Shown piece by piece: positions 36,924-49,490 of a stretch of 64,000 nt of DNA. Origin of the DNA: Citrus sinensis (lineage: Eukaryota > Streptophyta > Magnoliopsida > Sapindales > Rutaceae); contig NC_068562.1 of the NCBI RefSeq assembly GCF_022201045.2, positions 18,661,001 to 18,725,000 of the forward strand, given 5' to 3'. Below the pieces are notes generated by a model. The model had not been told where the DNA came from and did no database searches. It saw nothing but the letters and a program-made list of their open reading frames with translations. The translations under genes and the position numbers were made by a program. Numbering within the stretch: position 1 is the stretch's first letter; every line of letters starts with the position of its first letter.

Positions 36924-39202
36924 AAGCTTGTCGGTTAGATGCGCTGCTGGTTTATGTTTCATACAGTGTGAAATAATTTTGGGTGGTGTAGGGGAAAAAT
37001 TTTTGTATATGCCATCGTCATTGCCAAATGGAGACAACATTGTCGAAGGGGTTTCGGTTTTTGGTGTTCATGCATGGTGTGGGTTGCTTTACGCAACTTC
37101 AGTTAGACTGTTGCTTTATCAAACTTCGAAAACTGCATGCATGTTTACGGTGTTTATGGAATTGTTGTTGCATTTTATATGAAGACGATTGCAAGTTGCA
37201 ACTGACGGTAATGATGCAGACAACATTTTCATTTTTTCGTTGTTTGTAGTAATGTGCGTTTATAATAAACAAGTTATAATTATTAATATACTAGTAATAA
37301 TTATTAATATATAGTAATTATACTACTCCTAGTTATTATTATTATATAAGCAGAATAGAAGTGCTGCACAGGACAAATACATATGCAATTGGTTGTACAG
37401 TACAATAGTATATAACACTTTTGTACAGTCTCACCTTGAATTATAAGACTAATTTCACATTTTAATAAATTTGTCCAACAATATATTTATTAAATCTTGT
37501 AATATCAATTTATAATCCTATTTGTATTGTAACTGAGTAACGTAATAAATATATAATTGATTATAACATTTAATGTCTATATTTTTGCTTGCATTTAAAA
37601 TTTTTGCGCTTTTTGTAATTACAATAATTTTTTTATTTATTTCTCACATGATATAAATTTATAAATTTAAATAATTTAATTTTTATGGATTGGTTTGATA
37701 CTTCAGTTTTGATATATTATATTACTGTAATTTGTATTCACATTGTTATAATTTTGGTTGTAATATGGTAACTATTTTACAACAAAGTTAATGGAAATTC
37801 CTTTAGTCATAATTATTGTTCAACAACATTTAATCGTTTTTTTTATTATTTAATTTTTTATTAATTATTATTATTTGATATATAAAATATTGTTCAGAAA
37901 AAATAATAATATTTAATTATTAAATTTTAACCAAGCCAAAATGGGTTGGTTTTGGTTGGGTAAAAAATTTGTGGGTTGGTTTCAGATGAACCCTAATTTT
38001 TATGGATTGATTTAAATTTACTTAAAATCCAACCCAAACTAATTAATGGCCAACTCATTCTGTTAGTAATCACCACCAGTGAACAGCAGGAGGTAGAACA
38101 TTTTAGAATTTATGAAACCAAAAATAGATCGATATCAATCAAATTATTTCATAGGCCCAAACACTTGTAATTTATTATGGTTATAATCCATCGTACCACT
38201 GAAGTAAGTCAGAATCATATGAATATCAAGTACAGTTGGTTAGTTTAGGCAGATACATGCAAACTACTGGAGGAAAATTACCATTAACTGCGGCAACCAC
38301 AAGCAGCAGAAATGATTATCTTAATAAATGTTTATACATTGAAATTTGGGAACCACATGTTAATAATTTCTGTAGGGCCCATGGCGATTAATGTCAAACT
38401 GAACACCAAAATGGTGCTACGGCCTTGGGGGAAGTAGTTGTTGTTTAATAAAGTTCACATTAAATGCTAGGTAAGAAAAAAAAAATTTTAATGCAATGCT
38501 AGGTAAGCATTAAAAGCACATAATACGTGGCCATGAACGAATCAGATATGATGATTTCAAATTTGGAATGAACCAAAGGCGGGAATTTGGTGAAACTTTT
38601 TGCCACTCAAATATTCCAGCCACTTGACCGATTTAATTTTACTTTTGACATTCCTTTACAGGGAATGGTTACAAACTTACAACTACCAGTAACAGAAACG
38701 GAGAAACAGACACCAATTACCAACGAAGGTCGCTGAAACTTAACGGAAATCAACCGAAGACTCCAAACAATCCCGAATCTGTGTCCACTACTCCTTTTCA
38801 GAAGGTACGCTGCATACCCCTTGCATATAAGACATGTTAAAGTTTTATGTCCCGAAAACGCTCCAGTATAGATATAACCAATTATTACAACATCCCACAA
38901 ACAATAGTTAACTTTAACTGGGGATAAAAAGAACGTGAGTGAATATGGGGATCAATGTAAAACTTAACTATATGATCATCGTAGATGTTGTTGCTACCAT
39001 TGCCATGCATGAAAATGTTGGATTAACACGAAAAGGACCTATATTTTATTTATCAATTATGTCAAGGTTATTTAAAGGGTATTATCTATTTACATGTCGC
39101 TGTAAATGCACTGGCAGCAATAGAATTTATTGTAAGCAATGCAAGGATTGGCGTTTATATATTATTCATAATAATTTTTTGTTGCAGTCTATCAATTAGA
39201 TA
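36924..39202. other. Intergenic interior and FAR1-like gene leader
   Basis: AT-rich to about 38300. No supported gene: the minus-strand frame at 38607-38900 has no recognisable features. An acceptor-like TTGTTGCAG lies 16 nt before the ATG at 39203, implying a spliced 5' leader. Confidence 0.4.
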
Positions 39203-41824
39203 ATGTCGTCTGCTTCAGATTCAGAGACTGAGTGGGAGTCCCGATATGAAATCCATGATGTCCCTGATGATGCCAGGTTTTCAGAATGTGAAGATGGGTG
39301 GGCAGACGATGAAAGAGATGAAGTCGCAACGGTTAATATACCAGTGAATCAGCAAGAAGGCGAACAATGTGACCAATTTGAATCATACACAAATATACAT
39401 GGCACCAGTGGGACCGATCAAGAGGGTACTAATTACCGAGGGTTGAAATCTATGGATATTGTTGGCAAAGAGTTTGTATCTGAGGCTGAAGCAGAGTCTT
39501 TTTTCATTGAATATGCGAGAGTCATGGGATTTGGGGTGAGAAGACACAATAAGAGATGGAATACAAAGGGAACGTTAATTGGAAGGATTTGGGTTTGCAG
39601 CAGACAGGGGTTTCGTCAGAAGAAGTTTCTAGAAAGAGAAGATCAAAAGCGAGAGGCGAGACCTATTACAAGGACAGGTTGCGGGGTTGAGTTTCGTGTT
39701 GCTATCAAAGATGATACAAGTCTATGGGTATGTACTCATTTTAACGGCAATCATAATCATAACTTAACGCCTCCACACCATGTACACTATATAAGATCTC
39801 ATCAGAGGCTATCGGAGGCATATATAGCTGCAGCCTCTTCACTTAATGCCGTTGGGGTGAGACCATCACAAATACATGAATATATAGTGGAACGGTCAGG
39901 CGGGTATATGGACGTTGGCTATTTGAGAAAGGATGTTCAAAATCGTCTCAACTATGAGAAACGAAGACAACTTCAGGAATCTGACGCTGAAGCCTGTTTG
40001 TCATACCTTGAAGGGAAGAGGAGTGTTGATCCTGCATTCTATTACGACTTCACCATTAATGAGCACAATAGATTAGGAGATCTATTTTGGTGTGATGGAG
40101 GAGCACGTGCAGATTATGCTCTGTTTGGGGATGTACTTGCATTTGATGCAACATATCGCACAAATGCCTATCGGAAGCCTTTTGTTGTATTGTTGGGTAT
40201 CAATCACCATAGAAGGTCCATTGTTTTCGGATTTGCATTATTATCGGATGAGACAGAGCACACTTACACTTGGTTATTACAGACTTTCTTATTAGCAATG
40301 GAGGGGAAGCAGCCGAAGACAGTTATTACTGATGGTGACAAGGCCATGCGGAATGCTATATCGAACAAATTTCTGGAGGCTCATCATAGGCTTTGTTGTT
40401 GGCATCTTGGCCGAAATGCACAAGCCAACGTCAACAAGGACTTCACAGCAGACTTTCAGCGATGCATGCTGCGACCATACACAGAAGAGCAATTTGAGGT
40501 AAAATGGAAAGAAATTGTTCAGCGTCACAATGTTGAAAGCCATGAATGGGTTATGAAGATGTACAGAGAGAAGGCTATGTGGGCTGAGGCATACTTAAGG
40601 GGAAAGTTTTTCGGTGGAATGAGAAGCACACAACGATCGGAAGGATTGAATGCGTACCTTAATCATTATGTTAACATCAAATTGCGCCTCATAGCATTTG
40701 TGAAGCAGATGGATAGGCTAATTGATAGACAACGGGAGGTAGAAGGCAAAGATGATTATGATAGTAAAGAAGTTCGCCCTGTTCTAATTACGCACATGAA
40801 ACCGTTCGAGGCTGCGGCTACCGAAGCTTATACCAGAGCAATGTTTCGACTAGTGAGAGATCAAATACTGCAAGAAGGGATGCTTATAGCCGTGGAAGTG
40901 GCAAGTGAAGATAATTCGAAATCTTTCCGAGTGAAAAAGTGGAAAGTTTCAGAAGACGAATGCCGGGTTCACATACAGGGGACATGGGATACCGTTTCAT
41001 GCACCTGTTTGATGATGGAGACTGTAGGAATACCTTGTTCACATTTGTTTGCGGTTATGAAGGTGGAAAATCTTGAAGTTATCCCACGTTGCATGATATT
41101 ACCTCAATGGAAGAAAGAGGCAAAAGTTGGGGTTACTTCGAAAGTGCAGGAAAGGTGCAGCCAGTATTACATGAGTGTTGAGGCACGTATGGGATCCCTC
41201 CATGCTGCATGTCGAACCTTGCAGAGGTTCGCTGCACAAAGCAGTCAGGCTTATGAGTTAGCAATCACTGAAATACATAAAGTGTCAATGCAGTTAGAGG
41301 CTATGTCCTGCAAAACTGCCAAAGATAAACCAAAACGACATATGGGGAGACGCTTTGAAGTTCAAGACCCGGTGATCGTGTTAACAAAAGGTTGTAGGAA
41401 AAAGCAGAAAATGGGTCCTCTGCAACAAAGAAAATGCCGCCGATGTGGGAATGGAGGTCATACTGTGCGAATGTGTAAAACACATTTACACAGACCAGGT
41501 GATGAGATAGATTGTCCTACCCAAAGCAGTCAATTCATGGCCGACAACACTGTATTGCTTCAGAGGAGACGTTCGGCAATTGGAAAAACGGCAGATGAAT
41601 GCAACAAAATTAATGCATATGACCACCATTACTCACAACCATCTAACAATAGCCATGCTGCTAGTTCAAATTCTTGGTACCCACGATTTGGAATGAGTAC
41701 GGATAACGATTCCATAGACGACACAATGATGCAGGGATTGATTCCACAATATGGTCTGCCTAACGCTAGTACATCAACGTTTGCTAGCAACTATGCCAAC
41801 ATTTGGGGCCATAATCGAATATAA
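39203..41824 (+). CDS. FAR1/FHY3-type MULE transposase, intact
   Basis: A single-exon frame encodes 873 residues. Order of domains: acidic N-terminus (1-85); FAR1 DNA-binding zinc region (about 90-195, with EARPITRTGC and the HFNGNHNHNL Cys/His end); DDE core with first Asp in LAFDATYRTNAY (about 313), second in VITDGDKAMR (about 375) and a Glu in STQRSEGLNAYL (about 480); SWIM zinc finger CTCLMMETVGIPCSH (about 600-614); and a CCHC knuckle CRRCGNGGHTVRMC (about 745). FAR1-RELATED proteins and Jittery-type MULE transposases share this layout. All recognisable catalytic residues are present and no stop interrupts the frame, so the protein could be active. It is tail-to-tail with the Ulp1 gene. 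Whether it is a mobile transposase or a domesticated regulator cannot be settled by sequence alone; the transposon context favours the former. Confidence 0.88.
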   Translation: MSSASDSETEWESRYEIHDVPDDARFSECEDGWADDERDEVATVNIPVNQQEGEQCDQFESYTNIHGTSGTDQEGTNYRGLKSMDIVGKEFVSEAEAESFFIEYARVMGFGVRRHNKRWNTKGTLIGRIWVCSRQGFRQKKFLEREDQKREARPITRTGCGVEFRVAIKDDTSLWVCTHFNGNHNHNLTPPHHVHYIRSHQRLSEAYIAAASSLNAVGVRPSQIHEYIVERSGGYMDVGYLRKDVQNRLNYEKRRQLQESDAEACLSYLEGKRSVDPAFYYDFTINEHNRLGDLFWCDGGARADYALFGDVLAFDATYRTNAYRKPFVVLLGINHHRRSIVFGFALLSDETEHTYTWLLQTFLLAMEGKQPKTVITDGDKAMRNAISNKFLEAHHRLCCWHLGRNAQANVNKDFTADFQRCMLRPYTEEQFEVKWKEIVQRHNVESHEWVMKMYREKAMWAEAYLRGKFFGGMRSTQRSEGLNAYLNHYVNIKLRLIAFVKQMDRLIDRQREVEGKDDYDSKEVRPVLITHMKPFEAAATEAYTRAMFRLVRDQILQEGMLIAVEVASEDNSKSFRVKKWKVSEDECRVHIQGTWDTVSCTCLMMETVGIPCSHLFAVMKVENLEVIPRCMILPQWKKEAKVGVTSKVQERCSQYYMSVEARMGSLHAACRTLQRFAAQSSQAYELAITEIHKVSMQLEAMSCKTAKDKPKRHMGRRFEVQDPVIVLTKGCRKKQKMGPLQQRKCRRCGNGGHTVRMCKTHLHRPGDEIDCPTQSSQFMADNTVLLQRRRSAIGKTADECNKINAYDHHYSQPSNNSHAASSNSWYPRFGMSTDNDSIDDTMMQGLIPQYGLPNASTSTFASNYANIWGHNRI

Positions 41825-42770
41825 TTATTAAATCATTAACTTATTTCTCATATAAAGGTTTGGACCACTGTTTACCAGATTTTACGTTAAGTACATGTTA
41901 TTTGTTGCATATACCGTGAATACTTTCAAATGCAAAGGATTATACTTTATACTCATAATGAAATTTACTGCTCATATATTTTATATTGGACGAAGCTGCA
42001 TGTGTCGACGGTCTTACATAATTGTATTATTATTCACTGAGTATGATATTGCTCAACCGTTCATGCCCATTTGCAACTAATTTTAATTTCTGTTACAGGG
42101 GATCCACAAATAAACCTCGTCGGAGTTATGCATGGTAGAATGCAAGGGATATTACAAATGATCTGGAAAATTGGCAGTTACATTTCCAACGGAATCTAAC
42201 CATGCTACCAATGACATGACAACTTTGTTTTATATTATTGACAGCGTTCTATAAATGTATTTGCTCGTCGTTGCTATTTTGCCACATTTGGGTATAATCG
42301 TTGGAGGGACAAATTATATTTCATATGCTGGGATAGCAGGCTTTGCACTTTTGTAAGGCATTACCAATTCATTTCATATTCCTACTTACTTTATAACCCA
42401 GCCTCTTCTGTTATCAACCGAAGGCCTCCATATACACCTACCAAGGACAACAATCTAATATTCGACAGTCAAAACAAAACCCTCCATAAAAAGAACATAT
42501 TTAATTTAAATTTTACCATTACATACATAAATATAACAAGGTCCCACATAGTGAATAATGTCAAACGACCGAATATTTGTTATTACAATATTTCATAATT
42601 CATAATTCATAATTCATTCCAGCTCACCCTAACATTAACACATCATTAATGTTATCTACTTCGTAAGCCACAGTTTATGCATCAATGTACGCCATTAGTA
42701 TTATACCAATGAGGAAAATTTTTTGCATTCCTACTCTAACATCTATCTTCGTCGCCCATGACCCATTTTC
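41825..42770. other. Convergent 3' region between FAR1-like and Ulp1 genes
   Basis: Both genes end toward this stretch, so it should hold both 3' UTRs. A CTGTTACAG acceptor at about 42099 suggests a spliced 3' UTR for the FAR1-like gene. No coding was seen. Confidence 0.45.
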
Positions 42771-45700
42771 TTAGATTTTAAACAATCGTTGCTGTTTTGT
42801 AATTTCTCCTTCTCGGACTTCAGCAAATGCTTCTTTATTCGAACGGTACAGCCTAGCATTTTCCATTACTCTTTCCTTCACCAAGTTATCCCGGAAGTGT
42901 ACTAACTGCAATATGAGGCTTAAGCGTTCTGCATCCGAATTCAACTCGATCTAAAAAAAATATTTGTTAACTCATGTAAGCTATTGCTTAAGAGGACACA
43001 CGCCAATAAAGTTAATACTAATGCATGATTCATATATGTACCTCTGTTAAAGGTCGTTGCCTATAGTGAAGCTGCTTCATTAACACAAAAACATATAGTC
43101 CACAATCGAAGGGATGAAGGTCTTTAGGATTTAATGATGGATGTGAAACCTCACAACTCAAAAATGGAAAACCACCACAATGCAAACTTGGCCTCTGCCT
43201 ATTCAGAACCACGTCAAAACATTTAAGCTGTAAAATAAATGTTTAGTCATTTATCCTGGTCATTTATAGAATTCAAAACAACCACAAATTTAAAAAATGT
43301 GCAGAAAGTTGTCGACTTAAGGCAACACTCACAATGTGATGCACTTCCATAAGGAATAGGTTCGTTGTCATACAACTTGCCAACGGATCCCATATCTCTG
43401 CACGCATCTCTGGTATAACAACGACTAGCAAGTACCAATGGCCGATCCCATTACATATAGGAACAATTATCTGTCTTATCACATGTACCAAATTTAACAA
43501 AATCACTATGCTCCTTTTGTAACTATTTAAATAAATAAAAGAGATAACCAACTACGTTTACCATACCCTGTCACATGACCCCAGCTGAATGTAACCTCGA
43601 TCATTTGACACTATATTGCGCAACCACATCTCCAACAGAGGATCATCACCCGCCATAGTTTCCTGCAAGTGGAGTGAAAGGTTAATACTTTTACAGAAGC
43701 AAGAAATAACAATGCTTGTTCAAAAGGAAACAAGGTGTGAATTTTTTCAAATTCACATTAATTTTGTTAAAACAAACACATTAATAAGTCATATATGCAG
43801 ATTTTCCCTCTCAACCACACTCAAATTATGCAAACAGTGAACGTTGAACCACTGCTCAAGTACCGCATCAAGTACTGGCAGAAACCAATAGCCCCCCTCA
43901 TTTGTGCCATTCAACAACTGAAAGTCGTTGAGCATTTCAGACAGTGTGGAAATAATCTACAAACATAAATAAATTTCAGCTATTACATTCATCGATTATA
44001 ATAAAGCAGTTGCAAAGCGTAGATAATTAATATGATCCACGACTATACATATGCTAAAAAAATGACAAACAGTTCTATTTAAACATTTAAAACAAACCTC
44101 AGTCCTAATAACTCGTCGGGGCGCTAATGACAAAATGGTATTCCTACTCAGACAATTGTTTTTCGTCGTCACAAGCGTCTCCCTGAATGCAACGACAATA
44201 AGTCAGCACCTATGCTAATGTTAAACATGACCATTATGTTACGTATCCATTCTTTACAACGATATTCACACTCGTTTCCAATCTTTCATCTATTACTACT
44301 CTATTACTTACCATTTGTCTAGGTCTTCGTTCATTATGTACTCAAGTAACATTATCTCTTTCGACTGTAGTGACATGGGAACCACAAATGGACTTGCCCT
44401 GTATTGACGTAATGGATGCTTCTTCGGATCACAAAATGATTGTTCACTTTCGGTGGCTGCGCTATTATAACGAAAACAAGGTTGCTTTGACCCTTCACTA
44501 TCCCCATTTCCGATTTCTCGTTTACACATTATGCAGACGTCTGATGCATCAATACCATTTCCCTTGACAGTCATAGCCACTGAAATCGTTTCACATCTGT
44601 TTATGCCAATAATATAGTCGTCATCTGAACAATTACCACTGCCTCCATCAGATGGCCTCCCCCCCCTCCGGGCTCACAATAATGGAGAACTAAAAAAAAT
44701 ATTAAAATAAAACCAGCTCAATGTAACAGAACATAATCCTTCATTAAATTACATTAACAATTTACAAACTTTTCCTGCTCTTTTCACAATTTTCCATCCG
44801 TACTCCTTGCCACAAATCCTTATTCACATCAACAATATTTTACCTTTGTGCTTCTATAGCCGCCTTTCTTCTCTATCCACTTCAGTAACCTCTTTATCTC
44901 TGACCCATTCCATAGTGCTACTGGGCAGATTGATCTATCTCGTCGAATTCCTCCATACACAATTGAATTAAAGTACAATATCTGACACAAGATATACCCA
45001 CACACATAATATATTTCATAACAGTATACAAATGGTTTATTGAAAATCAAATAATACACCCAAATCAGTTACATATTCAGCGTAGGTGCAAATAGATTAA
45101 TAATTTATTACCTCCAAGTATAACACACAACCACCAACATATGCTAGCTTCTCTTCCTTGTACCTGATAATACCTTGCATCAATCTATCGAAGCAAAATG
45201 TTGCCCAGTTCATCTTCCTTATATAGTCAACATCGATCAAAGAAAACAAAAGTGATGAACTTATATGTACCCCAATTGGAGAACACAGTACACTGCATAA
45301 TGTGAACAGCATAAATGACACTTTGAAATCCTCGTCGGCCTGCCTACAATTACGCAGAAACTCAGACAATATCTTTATGTTAATTCCACTGGATGTTGCA
45401 TTAAACTTGTCTAAGTATACTGCCACTCGTGACTTATCACCGTCTAACTGAATAGGCATTCCCCCATCACTAACTCCCATTACGTTACTAAAACTATCAC
45501 GACTTAGCTCTAACTTAGTACCGTTCAATTCTATTGTGTAATTGCATGTGTCGATTCTCTCAACTAACCAACTGCATAGTTTCCTTTTTAGCCTTCCACA
45601 ATTCAGCTGTATCAGTTTGCCCAATCCCATCTCACGTACTGCTTCTTTTTGTTCCTCTGTCAATTTCGCCACCACTGCTGCAAGCCTGTCTGGAGCACAT

Positions 45701-46210
45701 CTGGTGAGAAACTTTGCTTCAGATCCCACATATTTATCCCCTCAATAATGTTGACTTATATATTCACTTTTCCTCTCAGGTGGCAAATTCTTAAATTCTA
45801 GTCCAATTTCCTTGCGTACCTACGTTATGTCAATTGACATTATTATGTCTGTTTTTCAAAACACCATAAAATGCATTATTTATATTACCAACAATACTTC
45901 GAATTGACTAACCTCTTTCGTAATGCATGCTCGTCCATCTATTGCCTTAATTCGCCGTACAGCTTCCCCACTAATAAAGCGCAATAACCATAACACAACT
46001 TATATTATTTGCAGTTTTCACAAATCCCCTATTTGTTTGTCATGCAGTTTATTTTATGTTTATGTGAAATATATTATATCCCAATACTTACAAAAAGCTT
46101 ACGAATCCATAGTTGCAATGCGCATTTGATTCTCTCTCAGCATTATCATCTTCTACACATTCATTGCAATCACCAGAATCCCATTCCTTTCGCTTCCGGC
46201 TACACCCCCA
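42771..46210 (-). pseudogene. Ulp1-like C48 cysteine protease gene (transposon type), multi-exon with one in-frame stop
   Basis: Ulp1/SENP proteases cleave SUMO or SUMO-like tags. Exons read leftward. The first (about 46205-46103) has a basic RKRKEW stretch. A helical N-terminal domain follows at 45729-45112 (TRCAPDRLAAVV; CSWLVERIDT), of the type attached to Ulp1 in plant transposons. Linker exons lie near 44845-45010 and 44310-44690. The catalytic part includes IGHWYLLVV (His) and EIWDPLAS (Asp) in 43551-43273, then FDCGLYVFVLMKQL (Cys) in 43212-43030, ending at TAA 42771-42773. A TGA lies in frame about 15 nt before 45729 unless an AG acceptor just there is used. Exon borders between 44300 and 43560 are only approximate. 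Ulp1 cargo is typical of Kaonashi-type MULEs. Confidence 0.7.
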
Positions 46211-47280
46211 ATCCATTACACAACCTATTTACACATTCTCTATTAAATTGTTGATTTTTTTTAACAAATAAACATGATTATTGCCTTCTCCTGTCAGCTA
46301 AAATGTATTTATTCAAATCGTAAATGCCATTTAAATACGTCAGAAATTACTTACACCTATTACATCAAAATTTATTGACAAACTGTATTTAAAAACAAGC
46401 AAACTTACATTCCACAAGCGATTCAACCATCGTTGTTCCATTCACAAACTGTGATGAGTTTAATGACCGCTTGTTCATGGAAGCCACAGAAAATGTACAT
46501 TCTTTACGGCCTTATAGTCCACATATTTTTTGTTTTATGTTTTTAATTTTTTGTTTATGTCAAGTTGTACAGGAAGGAGCAGACCATTGCGTTTCAAGAA
46601 TACCAAATAAAATATTCTACATTTTCATGCCTACGCACCATACGGCAATTACTAACCATACAATATTTTCAAACAAATTCTCTTCCCATGATGAATGTTT
46701 CATTTCATCAGTTCACAAATTACTAACTTACTCACATTTTCTACTTCATCCTGCAAATTTCCATTTCACAACCCAACCTAACATCATATGCCCATTTCTA
46801 CTACTTCAATCCTGCCCAATCAACTACAATCAAATAATTATGCACATGCACACAAATTAATAGCCATACATGAATATTCATCATCAACACATACCTCAAC
46901 GTCGCAGTAAGCCACTTGATGAGCAGTGATTGATACGAAAGTCCCACTTTATATGCTCTGCAAATACATCTCTCCACACACTTTCCCACTGTATATGTCT
47001 ACTCGGTTTACTCTTGCGCGCCTTAAATATTTGTATTTCAACCCGGTTGATTGCAACTCACCGCAACTAAATCTTTCATCATCGCTTAATCGAATACAAA
47101 ATCCCTAATTCCGCCAATAACATACCTAATCTTCTTCGTACCCTCCGACCCAATAAGTGATTCCGTTTTTTTTTTTCGGGTGAACACCCAACTTAATCAG
47201 CTTCAATAATTTAATACAGGTTTATGAAACCGCTATGAAGTATGAACACAACAATGTCTGTAGCACTCGCCTGTAAACTT
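46211..47280. other. Upstream region of the Ulp1-like gene
   Basis: The stretch is C/A-rich on the plus strand with no supported coding. It probably holds the leftward promoter and leader of the Ulp1-like gene. It borders the right terminal repeat. Confidence 0.4.
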
Positions 47281-47520
47281 CACACGTGGGGAGAAAGATG
47301 ATACTTATCTCTTTTGTTTTCCTTTTACTCATACTATGCCTTCAGCCGGTTACCCATTTTCCAAGTTTTAAATCTCAGCCGCTCATTACATTAGTATACA
47401 ATCTAAAGGCTCATTCACAAACGGACAAACGACTTGGGTACCAAACCCATGACGCACTGTAGTTGGACCCTTAAAAGAATAATAGAAAGGTGTTAAAAGC
47501 CTCTCTCTTTTCAATTTCTT
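47281..47520 (-). repeat. Right terminal inverted repeat of the putative giant MULE
   Basis: The reverse complement of 47424-47464 matches 11125-11165 at 34 of 41 positions without gaps. Outward, TTGAAAAG...GGCTTTTAA resembles TTGAAAGGGGGTTTTAA of the left copy, with an insertion of about 20 nt on this side. Inward, CGGCTGA, GGTAACC and CCACGTGT have left-end counterparts. Confidence 0.6.
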
Positions 47521-47944
47521 GTACCTTTCTATTGTTTGGTTGACCACAAAATGGGGGAATTTAATTTCCTTTGAAATTTAAATTCCATCTAATTAAGGGA
47601 TCTAAATTATTCGCGAAGAGTGAAGCAGGGGCAGAGCTACTTATGGGCTAGGCCTATAGCTCGTCCAAAATTTTGATAAATTTACAAAAATATCATTGTG
47701 CAAAATTTTAAAAATTGTCATTGCTTTACACTTTTATTTACAATTACCATTCTATTAATTTACCATTTTACCATTCAAATAAATAAATAAATAAAATTAG
47801 CATTTACTTTATTCTTTGAGAACGTGCTCTCTTTGTTTGTTGGCTTCTTGGTGCCGACATGCTCTACTTCTTCAGTTATTCGTCTTCTCTTGGTAAGTAT
47901 ATATAACAAATTTATTTTTTATTTGATCATTTACAATATATTTA

Positions 47945-49490
47945 TGTTGGGAAAATATGCTCTTTAAAAGCATATGTGTTTATTTAATTGTAATAAACAA
48001 TTTTTCTGATTAATAAAATAAATGAGGTATTTTATTCAAATATCTTAATTGCATTAATATTTGTATTAAAGTCCATTTAATCATATTATATGTATTTATG
48101 TGATCACCATGTGGATTCACAGAAGACATAAATACAAGTTATCTTATGATTAAATAAATTTAGTTCGCAGTTGATAAATAAAGTTGGGCACTTTATTTAG
48201 GTATAGACTGTAATAAATTCATTGAATGATTTGTCTTAATCATGTATGAATTTATTAATGTAGTACGACTATATTGAACAGGATCACATATGAGATTTAA
48301 TTAACTTTGTAATAACTGTCAGACTTATTAAATCTCATAGGCGTTGATTTTACTGTAATCTTAATCTTGAGTTAATTATGATTTCATGATTGTAATTGTT
48401 ATTCCATTTGAGTTACCAATGGGCACGACACATTCTTGTGGTCAAGATTACCCGGTATCTTGGTGGAAGCAATTATGAGTATTGGAGTTATGGATTAACA
48501 ATATAGAATTTGTACAACACATCTCTTGATGGGTTTTCGGCACTTGATCATAGAATTCTCTGGCCAGAGTGTGTCAACATATTTAGTATGTTGAAAATGA
48601 TCATTAGAGAAAACCAGTAAGGATCAAGGAATAAGATGTTATTAAATTGATTGGACAGTTGAGATATCAATTTAATTAACGATGTGGTACAAAGGATTGT
48701 GCAGTAAAGAAATCAATGTGGCTTGGGACGAATTATTATTCGAGCATACAATTATGGAAGTCAGTTCCAATCTTTTAGTGGAGTAGATTTGGAATTAAAT
48801 AATTGGGCTAGTTTAATTACAAGCCTAATTATTGTAGCCACTATTGTATGTTCCCAAATGATCCCCGGGTTAGCTCATTTAATTGACTGCACCACTACTG
48901 GACTAATAAGTAAGATAACTAGCTATTTGGGTCAAAAGCCTAAATATATCATTTAGTGGGAGGCTCCATTTAATTAGCTTTTGTATAAGGGGCCTTATGT
49001 TATTTTACAAGGTGGGTCCCCTATTGAAAAAGCAAATTACGTGAGTTTTGTTTTTTGATATTTGGAGCCTAGGGTTTTCACTAAAGGGTGATATAAAAAA
49101 GACTTATTTTTCTCTAAAGAAAAGAGAGAAGCCACTTTATACAAATCGGAGAATAAGATTTTTCTCTCCATTGTTGAGAGAAAAATTTTCTCGTGCTAGT
49201 TGCTTTGGTAGTGATAAAGGCGCCCACACGTCAAGTGCAGATCGAACCTGAGTCATAACCTGGAAGATCATTGGTGACAGTTCGTGATCTAACAAGCGTG
49301 GTGGTGACGGATCGTGATCTAACAGGAGTGGTGGTGGCCGATCGTGATCTAGGAGCCTAAATCACTTCAGCGGAAAAAGCCAACTCGGATTTTCAAGGTA
49401 CGATTTCTAGAATACAAATTCTTATATATTATATGAGAGCGATCTTCAAAAGGTTTTATAAAAATTTAAAAACCTAATTTTTCCCCAACA
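47945..49490 (+). repeat. 5' LTR of copia element
   Basis: It begins TGTTGGGAAAATATGC and ends TTCCCCAACA. The 77- and 67-residue frames inside are repeated unchanged in the 3' LTR and are not genes. CACTAAAGGGTGATATAAAA near 49080-49097 contains a TATA-like box. Confidence 0.95.

Larger units (their letters stand above)
11096..47520. mobile_element. Putative giant MULE carrying several genes
   Basis: The region is bounded by diverged inverted repeats. The core 11125-11165 matches the reverse complement of 47424-47464 at 34 of 41 positions, including CAAATGAC-free blocks such as AGTCGTTTGTC and GGGTTTGGT. Looser similarity continues inward to CCACGTGT at about 11293 and its complement at about 47283. 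Inside are two Mutator-superfamily transposase genes, a CCHC protein, a viroplasmin-domain protein, an F-box/FBD gene and a Ulp1 protease. Ulp1 cargo is known from Kaonashi-type MULEs. A gypsy element and a hAT-like element are nested in it, so the unnested length is about 30 kb. I could not find a convincing 9-bp target duplication or fix the outer ends. Two separate decayed MULEs of one family remain possible. Confidence 0.5.

Noticed and set aside
38607-38900. 97-residue minus-strand frame near the FAR1-like gene
   Set aside because: No recognisable domain, no splice or promoter support; a chance frame in upstream sequence.
48723-49251. 77- and 67-residue frames
   Set aside because: They lie in the copia LTR and recur identically at 55723 and 56048; no domain, so repeat artefacts.
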